Shown: positions 50,901 through 59,890, counted from the first letter of the stretch. The stretch: 64,000 nt of DNA from Euryarchaeota archaeon Ods02 (GCA_028751075.1 JAQZDA010000001.1:108005-172004); one strand, 5' to 3'. The notes: a model not told the origin generated them from the sequence alone. Numbers and translations are program-made.

Positions 50901-52282
50901 CCCTGCTGCACAATCCCTCCGTCTTCTTCTCCTTCGTCTACGGAGTCGGCGGTTCCGCGCCCGAGTTCGTCGACGTCCGCAGCGAGGGCTTCTGCTGCCG
51001 CTTTTGCCTTGTGTAAGGTCTCCTGGTACTCGCGTTCGGGGTCGCTGTCGTGGACGACGCCGCCGCCGACCTGGAGGTACAGGCTGCGCCTCTCCTTCAC
51101 GAACGTCCGGATGAGGATGTTGAAGACGGCGTCTCCGTTCCAGCTGAGGTATCCCATGCTTCCGGTGTAGGGGCCGCGGCGCGTGGGTTCGACGTCCTCG
51201 ATTATCTCCAGCGTACGGGGTTTCGGCGCCCCTGTGACGGTGCCGCCGGGGAAGACGGCCTCGAGAGCCGAGACGGCGGAGTCCACGTCTGCTCTGGCTT
51301 CCACGGTGGACTCGAGGTGGTGGACTGACGGGTATGGAACCGTCTCCATGAACTCCGTGACCTCGACGGTGCCGTGTTCGGCGACCTTGCCGAGGTCGTT
51401 GCGTTCGAGGTCGACTAGTATGGAGTGCTCCGCGCGTTCCTTCTCGCTGGCCTCGAGGTCGCGTCTGTAGGCCGTGTCCTCGTCTTCGCCGGCGCCGCGG
51501 GGACGTGTGCCGGCGATTGGACGCGTCCTCAGCACGTCGTCTTCCTTCTCCAGCAGGAGCTCGGGGCTGCTGCTTATCAACGCGTGGTCTCCGTCGCTCC
51601 ACAGCCCCATGTAGGGGGCGGGGTTGGACCTGCGGAGGGCGCGGTAGACGTCGATGGCGTCGGCGTCGCTGGTGAACCGATACCTCTGGCTGATGTTCGC
51701 CTGGAAGGTCTCGCCTTCACGTATCTCGTCCTTCACCTTTTCGACGGCTTCCCTGTAGGTTTCCTCGGTGAAGTTCGAACCCCGGTACTTGGCGGTGACG
51801 TCGGGCTCTCGATCTAGGGGTTCCACTCCTCCGATGCGTTCCGCGAGGCTCTCGGCGCGTTCCTCCGCGGGTCGGTTCTCACCTGGGTGTCCTATGGCTT
51901 CGACGATGGCTCCTTCGTCGTGGAAGACGACGACGGTGTCGTAGAGGTCAAGTGCAGCCAGTGGTAGGTCGGTGTCTCTTCTGGTGAGGTCAGGCAGTTC
52001 TTCTGTGTGTCTGCAGACGTCGTAGCCTAAGTATCCGTAGGCTCCGGCCGCGGTCTCAGCTTCGATGGTTTCCGGGAGCCAGCTTTCTATCGACCGCCAG
52101 GGCTCGGTTTCGCCGTGTTCTAGCCGTAGGCTGTTGACGGGGTCTACGCCGACGACCTCGTAGGGCCAGCCCCGGTCCAGGGGTTCCAGAAGGACTCCTG
52201 CGTCCAAGGCCTCGTATACGTCTACGGAGGAGGCAGTCGTGCTGACGAATCTCGTCTCCGTGGCCTGCTGACGGTCTATCAC
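50897..52282 (-). CDS. pabB: Aminodeoxychorismate/anthranilate synthase component I
   Basis: The 461-aa chorismate-utilising enzyme has the signature RTRPIAGTRPRG, GETFQANISQRYRF, DLERNDLGKVAEHGTV and FPGGTVTGAPKPRTLEIIED. E. coli-type PabB has Lys in PIKGT, while anthranilate synthase TrpE has Ala (PIAGT), as here; catalytic assignment is therefore ambiguous. Operon partners pabA and pabC favour p-aminobenzoate. It has a ~25-aa acidic tail. It starts at 52282, 31 nt from the stop of the DUF63 gene upstream. Confidence 0.88.
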   Translation of the reverse strand: MIDRQQATETRFVSTTASSVDVYEALDAGVLLEPLDRGWPYEVVGVDPVNSLRLEHGETEPWRSIESWLPETIEAETAAGAYGYLGYDVCRHTEELPDLTRRDTDLPLAALDLYDTVVVFHDEGAIVEAIGHPGENRPAEERAESLAERIGGVEPLDREPDVTAKYRGSNFTEETYREAVEKVKDEIREGETFQANISQRYRFTSDADAIDVYRALRRSNPAPYMGLWSDGDHALISSSPELLLEKEDDVLRTRPIAGTRPRGAGEDEDTAYRRDLEASEKERAEHSILVDLERNDLGKVAEHGTVEVTEFMETVPYPSVHHLESTVEARADVDSAVSALEAVFPGGTVTGAPKPRTLEIIEDVEPTRRGPYTGSMGYLSWNGDAVFNILIRTFVKERRSLYLQVGGGVVHDSDPEREYQETLHKAKAAAEALAADVDELGRGTADSVDEGEEDGGIVQQG

Positions 52283-52313
52283 TTTGGGTGGTCTAACGGG
52301 TGCGTGGTTAAAA

Positions 52314-53297
52314 CTACACTCCTATCATTATCCTGAGGGTGTTCCGGACTCCTGGTCCGAGTCCGACGGCGAGGATTGCGACCAACAGGAGGTAGGGGAG
52401 GCGTTCATACTCGTCGAAGAACTTCTCGTCGAACGCCCAGAGTATCGCCACGATGAGTGCGGCTTTGATGAGAATGAAGCTGTATGCGGTACCGGTTGTG
52501 GATATGATGGCGTCGACCACGGGTTGTTTCTCGCCGTATCCGAAGTGTTCGACTCCGACTGCGGTGGAGGCTGCGTCGAGCATGTGCCCCCAGAGCACAA
52601 TAGCTCCCATCGTGCCGGTGGCTTCGAACACGTTCGGGGCGTTGAACTTGATTACGTACCAGATGAGGGCCCAGGACGCCGTCGCGAGCACTATGGCTCC
52701 GATAGGTACGATAGCAAAGATCGGTGGGTCTAGGAAGCCCTGAATCAGGATGAACGCTGTCAGGGCCACGAAGGCGATGGTTCCTGCGGCCGCGAGAGGT
52801 TTCCAGTAGCTTTCGTACCGACCCTGTGCCTCCAATCGAAGCGCCGCGATGAAGACTACGGCGGTGAAGACGGTCATTGTGACGTAGATGAGTGGGCTGA
52901 TGAAGAAGAAACTGACCGGAGGTTCGAACGCCCCCAGGTCCTCTACGACGCGGAGTGCTCCGCCGAGGAAGCCGAACGGTACGAGTGCGTAGAAGAACTC
53001 TGGGCTGTTGCCTATGTCGTATCGTTCGAGGAGTTCGACGATGCCGACCACGCTGAGGAGGAGGTAGTAGGCGTAGACGGCCGTGCTTGTGACTGTGTAT
53101 CCCGGGCTGGCTTCTACGCCGGCTCGTGCGACGCTGGGTTCACGTATGCTGTCGGCGACTATTGGGCCGTAGAGGTGCTGCCAGACGAACCTGTCGTAGA
53201 AAAGCTCCGGTCGGATTAGCGCGCCGAGGGCGACTATGGTTATCGGTAGGAAGAACGCGAGCAGCCAGCCTGCTACGGCTTCCCGTGAGTCGAGCAT
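52314..53297 (-). CDS. DUF63 family membrane protein
   Basis: The 327-aa archaeal integral membrane protein has about eight or nine TM helices. The family hallmarks are the N-terminal TM followed by ELFYDRFVWQHLYGPIVADS, the central GFLGGALRVVEDLGAFEPP and WGHMLDAASTAVGVEHFGYG. DUF63 function is unknown; the conserved Arg/Glu/Asp/His residues within helices hint at an enzyme or channel. It is the first gene of a possible minus-strand operon with pabBA. Confidence 0.88.
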   Translation of the reverse strand: MLDSREAVAGWLLAFFLPITIVALGALIRPELFYDRFVWQHLYGPIVADSIREPSVARAGVEASPGYTVTSTAVYAYYLLLSVVGIVELLERYDIGNSPEFFYALVPFGFLGGALRVVEDLGAFEPPVSFFFISPLIYVTMTVFTAVVFIAALRLEAQGRYESYWKPLAAAGTIAFVALTAFILIQGFLDPPIFAIVPIGAIVLATASWALIWYVIKFNAPNVFEATGTMGAIVLWGHMLDAASTAVGVEHFGYGEKQPVVDAIISTTGTAYSFILIKAALIVAILWAFDEKFFDEYERLPYLLLVAILAVGLGPGVRNTLRIMIGV

Positions 53298-53465
53298 ATG
53301 CGAAACTCGGCGTTCGTCAACATAGTGGTTGTGGTAGATTGGACGGGAACTGCATCATAAGAAGGGAGCATCGGCGAGTGGAGCACATCGTGAACGGTCT
53401 TTTTTCTTAACTATCTTTCGTTATCGTTGGAAACTATAATAACACACGCTCACTTGTTTGACGGT

Positions 53466-54320
53466 ATGCATTACGTCGTCCTGACTAAAGGCGTCCCCGA
53501 CTTCCGCGAAGGCCAGGTCGAGTTCGACGACGACGGCCACCTGAAACGCGGCGCCACCCCAACGGTGATGAACCCCAACGACCACTTCGCCTGTCGGGCG
53601 GCGCTTCAGATGAAGGTGAAGCATGATGGCAAAGTCAGTATCATGGGGATGGGTCCACCGGACTTCAGCAAGATACTGTACGAAGGCATGGAGCGGTTCT
53701 ACGCCGACGAACTCTACCTGCTCTCCGACAAGGCGTTCGCCGCCGCAGACACCTGGGCCACCTCAATCACCCTCGCCACTGGTCTGAAGAAGCTGGATCC
53801 GGAGCCCGACATCGTGTTCGCCGGGTTCAAGACCGCCGACGGCGAGACCGGACACACCGGGCCGCAGACCGACTGGTGTATCGAGTGGCCGATAATCACA
53901 CACGTCATCAACATGACCTACGAAGAGGACGACGAGGTCATCCGCGCGAAACGCCTTGTGGAAGGTGACCCCGACGAGATAGAGACCGTGGAATGCAGCA
54001 CGCCCGCCGTCGTCGTCACCGACCCCGAGTTCGAGACCAGCTACAGGAAGGCTAGCCACAGGCTCCGGCGGAAGAAGCTCCGTGAGGAGACACAGGAGCG
54101 CGCCGAGAACCACGAGGAGTACACCACTCAGTGGGGTCACGAAGAGCTTAATCTGGACCCCGACTACGTCGGACTCGACGGCAGCCCCACGATCGTCAGC
54201 GGCGTCGACCCAATCCCGAAACCTCCGTCAGAACGCGACGCGACCATGGTAACCCCCGACGACGAAGACGGCATGCAAGAGGTAGTAGAGGAGCTGGTTC
54301 CCTACGGAGGAGGTGCCTGA
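53466..54320 (+). CDS. fixA: Electron transfer flavoprotein beta subunit (FixA)
   Basis: The 284-aa ETF-beta protein begins MHYVVLTKGVPDFREGQVEF. It contains SIMGMGPPDFSKILYEGMER (AMP/nucleotide region) and FAGFKTADGETGHTGPQTDW. The ATG at 53466 lies ~32 nt after the TATA ACTATAATA (53430-53438); the ATG at 53427 would lie on top of the box. It forms a heterodimer with FixB that passes electrons to FixCX and the quinone pool; the full set resembles bifurcating ETFs. Confidence 0.93.
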   Translation: MHYVVLTKGVPDFREGQVEFDDDGHLKRGATPTVMNPNDHFACRAALQMKVKHDGKVSIMGMGPPDFSKILYEGMERFYADELYLLSDKAFAAADTWATSITLATGLKKLDPEPDIVFAGFKTADGETGHTGPQTDWCIEWPIITHVINMTYEEDDEVIRAKRLVEGDPDEIETVECSTPAVVVTDPEFETSYRKASHRLRRKKLREETQERAENHEEYTTQWGHEELNLDPDYVGLDGSPTIVSGVDPIPKPPSERDATMVTPDDEDGMQEVVEELVPYGGGA

Positions 54321-54321
54321 G

Positions 54322-55980
54322 ATGCCTGAACTAGACCCCAGCGACCACACAGTCAGAGAGCTTAAGGATGCTCTCGAAGATGTCGACAGCGCTAACGCGC
54401 TCCAGAACATCCTAGAGGCGGAGCGAGACGGCAAGGACAGAAAGACCGCGAAACAGGCCATCGAACGCAGACTCGACGAAGTCGGGGGCGAGAGATCAGT
54501 GCTCGCGCCAGAGGACCATACGGTCAACGAGCTCGAGGACGCGGTACAGGACATCGACTCGGCCTCCGACCTCGAGGACATCCTGAAGGCGGAGCGAGAC
54601 GGCAAGGACAGGAAGACCGCGAAAGAAGCCATCGAACGCAGACTCGACGAAGTCGGAGGAGGCGGGGAAGCGGAGGACGGCGACGAGCCCGAACCCGACG
54701 ATGCGGACGCAGAAGACGGAGGCGCCGAGGAAGAGGAGTTCGACGACCCGCTGGAGGACGACGAGGAGGACCCTCTAGACAGGCCGACGGATGACAAGCA
54801 GTACATCTCGGAGCTCGAGGACGGCGTATACCGCGACATGTGGGTGTACTGTGAGACCCATCAGGGCGAACTACTGGACGTAAGCAAGGAGATGCTGGGG
54901 AAAGCCAGGGAGCTGATGGATCAGTACGAGGAGGACTACGGTGACGAGGAGAGGGTGGTCGCGGTGCTCGTCGGCGACGGTATGGAGGAGCTGGCGGAGG
55001 AGACCATCATGTACGGCGCCGACGTCGCAGTCTACCTCAACGAACCCCGGCTCGAGCGGTTCCTCCATCGGCCCTATACGGAGGTCGTCGCGAACATGAT
55101 GAGGGCGGACGCGGAGTGGCGGGAGTACGACGAACCACGGTACGTCCTGTTCCCCGCCACCAACAACGGCAGGGATCTAAGCGCTATGGTGCAGGCGGAG
55201 CTAGATAGCGGACTCGCCTCGGACTGCAGCGACCTCTACATCGAACCCCACGAGGAGACCAACCCGATGAAGACAGGCGTACGGGGTGAGACGAAGACCT
55301 TCGAACGCACGCTGCATATGAAACGTCCGGACTTCAGCGGCTTCGAGTACAGCACCATCCTCTGTCTCGACAACCCCGACCGCGACTTCCACCCACAGGG
55401 CGCGAGCGTCATCCCTGGAACGTTTCCCGTGCCAGAGCAGAAGGAACGGGAGGGCATCGTAGTGGAGTACGACGGCGACCTCGAGGACAGCTGGTTCGAC
55501 GTCGAGATAGTCGAACACGACTCCATCGACGAGGGCGTCGACCTCACGGGTCACGACGTCGTCGTCGCGCTTGGCCGCGGCATCGGAGACAGCCCCACGG
55601 AAGGCATCGAGCTAGGGTTGGAGCTACGGGACGCCTTCGACGACGCAGCACTCGGAGTCACCAGGGGCATAGTGACAGCGAGCTACGACTTCGACGCCAG
55701 CATCGAAGAGTACACGAGGGAGGAACGACAGATAGGCGAGACAGGTCAGGTGGTGGAGCCAGAGCTGTACATCGCCGCGGGAATAAGCGGCGCCATTCAG
55801 CACAAGGTCGGCATGGACGAGAGCGAGACCATCGTAGCCGTCAACACCGACCCCGACGCACGCATCAGAGACTTCAGCGACTACTTCGTACAGGGCGACC
55901 TGTTCGAGGTGCTTCCGCGTTTGACGGAGGCTGTGGAGGAAGGCGACGTCGAAGCCGCGCTAGCGGGAGGTGGTGACTGA
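54322..55980 (+). CDS. fixB: Electron transfer flavoprotein alpha subunit (FixB) with duplicated N-terminal domain
   Basis: A strong Shine-Dalgarno (GGAGGAGGTG) selects ATG 54322 over GTG 54313; the product has 552 aa. Residues ~6-53 and ~62-108 are near-identical copies of a ~47-aa helical unit (DHTVRELKDALEDVDSANAL / DHTVNELEDAVQDIDSASDL, both ending ERDGKDRKTAK.AIERRLDEV). An acidic linker (~110-155) follows, then ETF-alpha with the FAD site YIAAGISGAIQHKVGM and VNTDPDARIRDFSDY. The unit resembles domains seen on other haloarchaeal proteins and may mediate assembly. Confidence 0.92.
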   Translation: MPELDPSDHTVRELKDALEDVDSANALQNILEAERDGKDRKTAKQAIERRLDEVGGERSVLAPEDHTVNELEDAVQDIDSASDLEDILKAERDGKDRKTAKEAIERRLDEVGGGGEAEDGDEPEPDDADAEDGGAEEEEFDDPLEDDEEDPLDRPTDDKQYISELEDGVYRDMWVYCETHQGELLDVSKEMLGKARELMDQYEEDYGDEERVVAVLVGDGMEELAEETIMYGADVAVYLNEPRLERFLHRPYTEVVANMMRADAEWREYDEPRYVLFPATNNGRDLSAMVQAELDSGLASDCSDLYIEPHEETNPMKTGVRGETKTFERTLHMKRPDFSGFEYSTILCLDNPDRDFHPQGASVIPGTFPVPEQKEREGIVVEYDGDLEDSWFDVEIVEHDSIDEGVDLTGHDVVVALGRGIGDSPTEGIELGLELRDAFDDAALGVTRGIVTASYDFDASIEEYTREERQIGETGQVVEPELYIAAGISGAIQHKVGMDESETIVAVNTDPDARIRDFSDYFVQGDLFEVLPRLTEAVEEGDVEAALAGGGD

Positions 55981-57644
55981 TGACAGATAGAGAGCACTAC
56001 GAAGCGGTCGTCGTCGGCTGCGGACCAGGCGGCGCCGCCGCGGCCGCGTCGCTCGCTGAGAACGACGTGGAGACACTGGTCCTGGAGCGCGGCGTCGAAG
56101 CGGGTTCGAAGAACGTCAGCGGCGGCCTGCTTTACGCGGAGGAGAGCTCGAGCTACACCATCGACGACCTGTTCCCCGGGTTCAGGGAGGAAGCTTCGGA
56201 GCGCGAGATCACCGAGTACCAGATGCACAACGTCAGCGGCAGCCAGGTGAAGTCGTTCGACATCACCGAGCTCCACGAGCACGACACGGAGTGGTCGGAC
56301 TCCGTCCTCCGCCGGAAGATGGACAGCTGGCTCGAGCAACGCGTGCACGAGATGACCGTGGAGACCGGCGGCGGCGTCCTCACGGACGTACGCGTCGACG
56401 GCTTGCTCTGGGAGGACGACGAGGTCGTAGGCGTCTCCTGCGCGGAGCTAGACCCCATCGAAGCGGACATGATCGTGGCTGCGGACGGCGTCAACAGCGA
56501 GCTCGCCCGTGAAGCCGGTATGATGGACTGGGAGGAGCCAGAGGAGTGGTTCCACGGCGTCAAAGCGGTCGTCGACCTGCCGGACGAAGGCGTCGAAGAA
56601 AGGTTCCACCTACCGCCCGGGGAGGGCGCGGCCCACCTGTTCGCCGGCGACCTGTTCGAAGGCGTCCGCGGAGGCGGCTTCCTGTACACCAACGAGGACA
56701 GCCTCTCCATCGGCACGGTGTTCCACCTGGACAGCGTGGTGGAGCAGCAGGTCGAGGTTCACGAGCTTCTCGACAGCCTGATAACCCACCCGGTGGTCGG
56801 GGAGTGGATACCCGACGAATACACGGAGCTGGAGTACGCCGCCAAGCTGACGCCGGACTCGAAGAAGGTCGCGCATCCGTCGCCTGGACAGGGTCGGCTG
56901 GCTCTCGTGGGTGACGCCGCGGGTCAGATGCAGGCGCAGGGACCCGTCATCAAGGGGATGAACCACGCGGTGACGGCGGGAGCGCTCGCGGGTGACGCCT
57001 TCGTGGAGGCGGAGGAGAAGGGTATGGACCCGGGGAAGGCTTACGTGAAGCAGCTTTCGGGCGAGGGTATCTTCAGGAAGCTCCGTCCACGCCGGTACAA
57101 GGTCGCTCGTGCGCTCGGTGAGAACGGACCGATGACGGCGTTGACGGACGGTCTGCTGACGTCGTTCGTCGGCCGTTGGTTCATGCGCCGTGGCTTCATG
57201 AAGCGGTTGACGGGGTGGGCGATGAGCTCGCCGTGGATGGCTTCGATGATGCCGGACACCCGGACGCCGTACGTCACGTTGCCGACGGTGGTGGCGGAGG
57301 AGATGGGTGAGGAGGTCGACAGCGAGAACGACGTCGAGCCGAAGAGCCTGCTGGACCGTATCGGCGACCTGAAGTACGACACCGACGTCGGTAACCCCCA
57401 TATCAACGTGCTCGACGACTCCTGGGAGGCTTCGGGCGCCGCGGTTATGGCGTGTCCGGTGAGCGCCCGGGATTTCGGGGGCGGATGCTACCGTGAGGAG
57501 AAGGTGAAGGCTGGGGACGTCACCGAGCGCACGGTCAGCCTCGACACGCAGCCCTGTATCGAGTGCGGTACCTGCGCCGTCGTCGCGGACACGGAGTGGA
57601 GGCATCCGAACGGCGGCAAGGGCGTCGAGTTCAAGGAAGGGTGA
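55980..57644 (+). CDS. fixC: FixC-FixX fusion: ETF-quinone oxidoreductase with ferredoxin domain
   Basis: The 554-aa flavoprotein overlaps the fixB stop by one base. The N-terminal FAD fold starts YEAVVVGCGPGGAAAAASLA; a second FAD motif is GRLALVGDAAGQMQAQGPVI; membrane-facing helices lie at the end of FixC (~385-425). The C-terminal ~85 residues are a FixX-like ferredoxin: MACPVSARDFGGGC and QPCIECGTCAVVADTEWRHP. It moves electrons from ETF to menaquinone; the fusion is a haloarchaeal arrangement. Confidence 0.92.
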   Translation: MTDREHYEAVVVGCGPGGAAAAASLAENDVETLVLERGVEAGSKNVSGGLLYAEESSSYTIDDLFPGFREEASEREITEYQMHNVSGSQVKSFDITELHEHDTEWSDSVLRRKMDSWLEQRVHEMTVETGGGVLTDVRVDGLLWEDDEVVGVSCAELDPIEADMIVAADGVNSELAREAGMMDWEEPEEWFHGVKAVVDLPDEGVEERFHLPPGEGAAHLFAGDLFEGVRGGGFLYTNEDSLSIGTVFHLDSVVEQQVEVHELLDSLITHPVVGEWIPDEYTELEYAAKLTPDSKKVAHPSPGQGRLALVGDAAGQMQAQGPVIKGMNHAVTAGALAGDAFVEAEEKGMDPGKAYVKQLSGEGIFRKLRPRRYKVARALGENGPMTALTDGLLTSFVGRWFMRRGFMKRLTGWAMSSPWMASMMPDTRTPYVTLPTVVAEEMGEEVDSENDVEPKSLLDRIGDLKYDTDVGNPHINVLDDSWEASGAAVMACPVSARDFGGGCYREEKVKAGDVTERTVSLDTQPCIECGTCAVVADTEWRHPNGGKGVEFKEG

Positions 57645-57653
57645 TCGAGAGAG

Positions 57654-58028
57654 ATGACCGAGGTCGCCGCTGGATCGGACTACCGAAGCAGGCTCCGGCG
57701 GCTAGAGACCGAAGTGGAGGGCTACCAGGACGCGGTCGACGTGATCGAGGACGGACGGGACACCGATACCGCTGACGAGGTGGTGTCGGAGGGCCTGGGC
57801 CCCACAGTCTCGTTGTACGTCGAGCACCGGACCGGCGGTACGATGACGGCGTTCACCCCCAGCGAGATGCGTCGTCTGGAGAGAACGTTGAACGCATGGC
57901 TAGAGGTCTACTGCCGGTGCTACGGTTTCGACCTCGAGTTCGACTACACCGTGAGAGAGGCTGCGGAGATTCTGGTGGAGACCCACGACGCCCGCGCAGT
58001 CGCGGAGGTGCTGACGAAGGTGCCCTGA
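57654..58028 (+). CDS. Conserved hypothetical at the end of the fix operon
   Basis: The 124-aa soluble protein starts 9 nt after fixCX with an N-terminal helix (YRSRLRRLETEVEGYQDAVD). A compact domain follows with TVSLYVEHRTGGTMTAFTPS, EMRRLERTLNAWLEVYCRCY and EAAEILVETHDARAVAEVLT. No known motif. As the last gene of the fix run it may be an accessory factor for the flavoprotein complex. Confidence 0.7.
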   Translation: MTEVAAGSDYRSRLRRLETEVEGYQDAVDVIEDGRDTDTADEVVSEGLGPTVSLYVEHRTGGTMTAFTPSEMRRLERTLNAWLEVYCRCYGFDLEFDYTVREAAEILVETHDARAVAEVLTKVP

Positions 58029-58062
58029 CCCATCGGAAGGACGACAGCCGTCGACAACCCAT

Positions 58063-58070
58063 ACATATAC
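58063..58070 (+). promoter_or_regulatory. TATA box upstream of the HTH-GNAT gene
   Basis: ACATATAC lies ~28 nt before the mini-ORF ATG at 58094 and ~55 nt before the GNAT ATG at 58121. Leaderless transcription would therefore begin at the mini-ORF. Confidence 0.5.
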
Positions 58071-58093
58071 GCTTCGGTTTCCTCCCAAGAGTT

Positions 58094-58117
58094 ATGTCGG
58101 AAGCAACTGTACCTTAG
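58094..58117 (+). CDS. Seven-codon mini-ORF in frame with the downstream GNAT gene
   Basis: ATG TCG GAA GCA ACT GTA CCT TAG (MSEATVP) ends 3 nt before the GNAT ATG at 58121 and lies in the same frame; only the TAG separates them. The ATG lies at leaderless distance from the TATA box. It may be a leader peptide with re-initiation at 58121, or an ancestral start interrupted by a stop. Confidence 0.35.
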   Translation: MSEATVP

Positions 58118-58120
58118 TTC

Positions 58121-58858
58121 ATGAAAGTTTCAGATTCGCTGGAGTTCGGGCACGTCGACCGGAAGGACATCTACGAGTACGTCGAAGGCCACGGCACCGT
58201 GGACGTGGAGAAGGTCAGGAGCGAGCTTTTTCCCCACGACGAACACCGGTTCCGGCATCAGCTGGCGATGCTGAAACGCGACGGCTACCTCGAGGAGAAC
58301 GGAGGCCAGTTACGTGTCGCGCTCGAACCCGAGGGCGAGACCGAGGAGTTCACCGAAGGCGACGTCGAGTTCACCATCCGTCCGGCGCGGCAGGAGGACA
58401 TCGGCGGCATCGTCGGCGCCATCCGACAGGTGGCGGAGGAGAAGCTCTACATCGAGGCGGAGAGCGTGGCGGAGGCGCTCGACCATCAGGACGTCTTGCT
58501 CAGGAAGAACGAGGTGGAGAGCCGGATGTTCTTCGTCGCCGTCGTAGACGACGACGTCGTGGGATGGGCGCACGTAGAGGCCCCGGAGACCGAGAAGCTC
58601 CGGCACAACGCCGAGCTCACCTTCGGAGTGGTCGAGGACTACCGCGGGCACGGCATCGGCAACCATCTTTTCGAGCGCGCGCTCGAGTGGGCGAAGTCCA
58701 ACGGCTACGAGAAGGTCTACCAGAGCGTGCCCGCCACCAACGAGGAAGCCATCGACTACCTCGAGGACAAGGGCTGCTACGTCGACGCCGTACGTGAGGA
58801 CCACTACAAGATAGACGGAGAGTACGTGGACGAGGTTATGCTCGCACTCACTCTCTGA
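58121..58858 (+). CDS. Winged-helix-GNAT acetyltransferase fusion
   Basis: Residues ~8-68 form a winged helix (RKDIYEYVEGHGTVDVEKVR; HRFRHQLAMLKRDGYLEENG). Residues ~80-245 form a GNAT domain with LTFGVVEDYRGHGIGNHLFE (acetyl-CoA motif) and YQSVPATNEEAIDYLEDKGC. This fusion, known in haloarchaea, suggests a DNA-binding regulator with acetyltransferase or acetyl-CoA sensing. It is preceded by an in-frame mini-ORF. Confidence 0.88.
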   Translation: MKVSDSLEFGHVDRKDIYEYVEGHGTVDVEKVRSELFPHDEHRFRHQLAMLKRDGYLEENGGQLRVALEPEGETEEFTEGDVEFTIRPARQEDIGGIVGAIRQVAEEKLYIEAESVAEALDHQDVLLRKNEVESRMFFVAVVDDDVVGWAHVEAPETEKLRHNAELTFGVVEDYRGHGIGNHLFERALEWAKSNGYEKVYQSVPATNEEAIDYLEDKGCYVDAVREDHYKIDGEYVDEVMLALTL

Positions 58859-58940
58859 CCGTCAGCGGATACAAACCTTCGTCGAACGAGGCCCTCCCTC
58901 GGGGAAAGAGGTAACTTCGTCAGCCATCAACCGGTAGTTG

Positions 58941-59819
58941 ATGGAAGACACTGGAGACGTAGTCGTAGTGGGGACGGCGCACGTCTCCGAACGCAGCGCC
59001 GAAGAGGTCAGGGAAACCATACGCGAGGAAGACCCCGACGTCGTCGCCGTGGAGCTCGACAGCGCCAGGTACGAGCGCCTTATGGAGAGCGAGAGAGACG
59101 GAGTCTACGGCGCGGACATGCGGGCCGCCGTGGAGCAGGCGGAGGAACAGGACGTCCCCGTCGCCCTCATCGACCGCGAGATAACGACTACGTTGAAGCG
59201 GCTGTGGACGGAGATGACGGTGTTCGAACGCCTGAAGATGGCGGGCGCCATGGTCGCGGGGTTCTTCGGAGTCGGGGCGGCGACGGTGGAGGAGCTAGAG
59301 GAAGCTATAGAGGAGGACAGCGTCGAAGAACACGTCGACGACCTCAGGCAGTTCTCACCAGGGGGCGCCCGCACCCTCATCGACGAACGCGACGCCTTTA
59401 TGGCCAGACGCCTGATGGAGCTGTCGGAGGAGGGTGACGTAGTCGCCGTCGTCGGCGCCGGCCACCGGTCGGGTATAGAGAGCTACCTCGAAAGCCCCGA
59501 GAAGATCCCAGAGATACCGGAGACGGCGCGAGCGGGTACCACGGACGCGGACGTCTTCGACGCGGATGACGAGATGCTCGTGGTGCTGGATCTCCCGGGA
59601 TGCGAGGAAGATGACGTGAACGTCGTCTACGAAGACGGACGTCTCGAGGTCTCGGCTGCCCGTGACACCGCGCTAGAGCCGGGGTTCCACAGGGTGTCGA
59701 GCGGTGGCTCCCACGGCTTCGAAGCCTCCGTAGACGTTCCTGGTGAGGTTGACGCCGAACGGGCTTCCGCGTCGCTCGACGACGGGGTTCTGGAGGTGCG
59801 TCTGCCGAAGCAGCAGTAG
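58941..59819 (+). CDS. TraB-domain protein fused to an Hsp20-like domain
   Basis: From ATG 58941 (292 aa), residues ~6-195 match the TraB/PrgY family core: VVVVGTAHVSERSAEEVRET with the invariant GTAHVS, VVAVELDSARYERLM, and VAVVGAGHRSGIESYL. Family members usually continue with three or four C-terminal TM helices. Here these are missing, and residues ~205-290 look like an alpha-crystallin domain: MLVVLDLPGCEEDDVNVVYE, EASVDVPGEVDAERASAS and DGVLEVRLPKQ. It may be a soluble protease/chaperone hybrid; no experimental data known to me. Confidence 0.75.
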   Translation: MEDTGDVVVVGTAHVSERSAEEVRETIREEDPDVVAVELDSARYERLMESERDGVYGADMRAAVEQAEEQDVPVALIDREITTTLKRLWTEMTVFERLKMAGAMVAGFFGVGAATVEELEEAIEEDSVEEHVDDLRQFSPGGARTLIDERDAFMARRLMELSEEGDVVAVVGAGHRSGIESYLESPEKIPEIPETARAGTTDADVFDADDEMLVVLDLPGCEEDDVNVVYEDGRLEVSAARDTALEPGFHRVSSGGSHGFEASVDVPGEVDAERASASLDDGVLEVRLPKQQ

Positions 59820-59881
59820 CCAGACCGATACCCGTGAACGCTTCTCTTTATAGCGTTTTCCCGAACTTACCCAAGCGACAG

Positions 59882-59890
59882 TTTTTTATA
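59882..59890 (+). promoter_or_regulatory. TATA box of the thermosome gene
   Basis: TTTTTTATA lies ~40 nt before the ATG at 59926, giving a short leader. A second A/T stretch (TTTATAGCG, ~59850) lies further upstream. Confidence 0.6.

Noticed and set aside
50901..51602. Arg-rich N-terminal extension of PabA
   Set aside because: It is an out-of-frame shadow of pabB; PabA starts at 50900 with MIAVVDNYDSF and an ATGA overlap.
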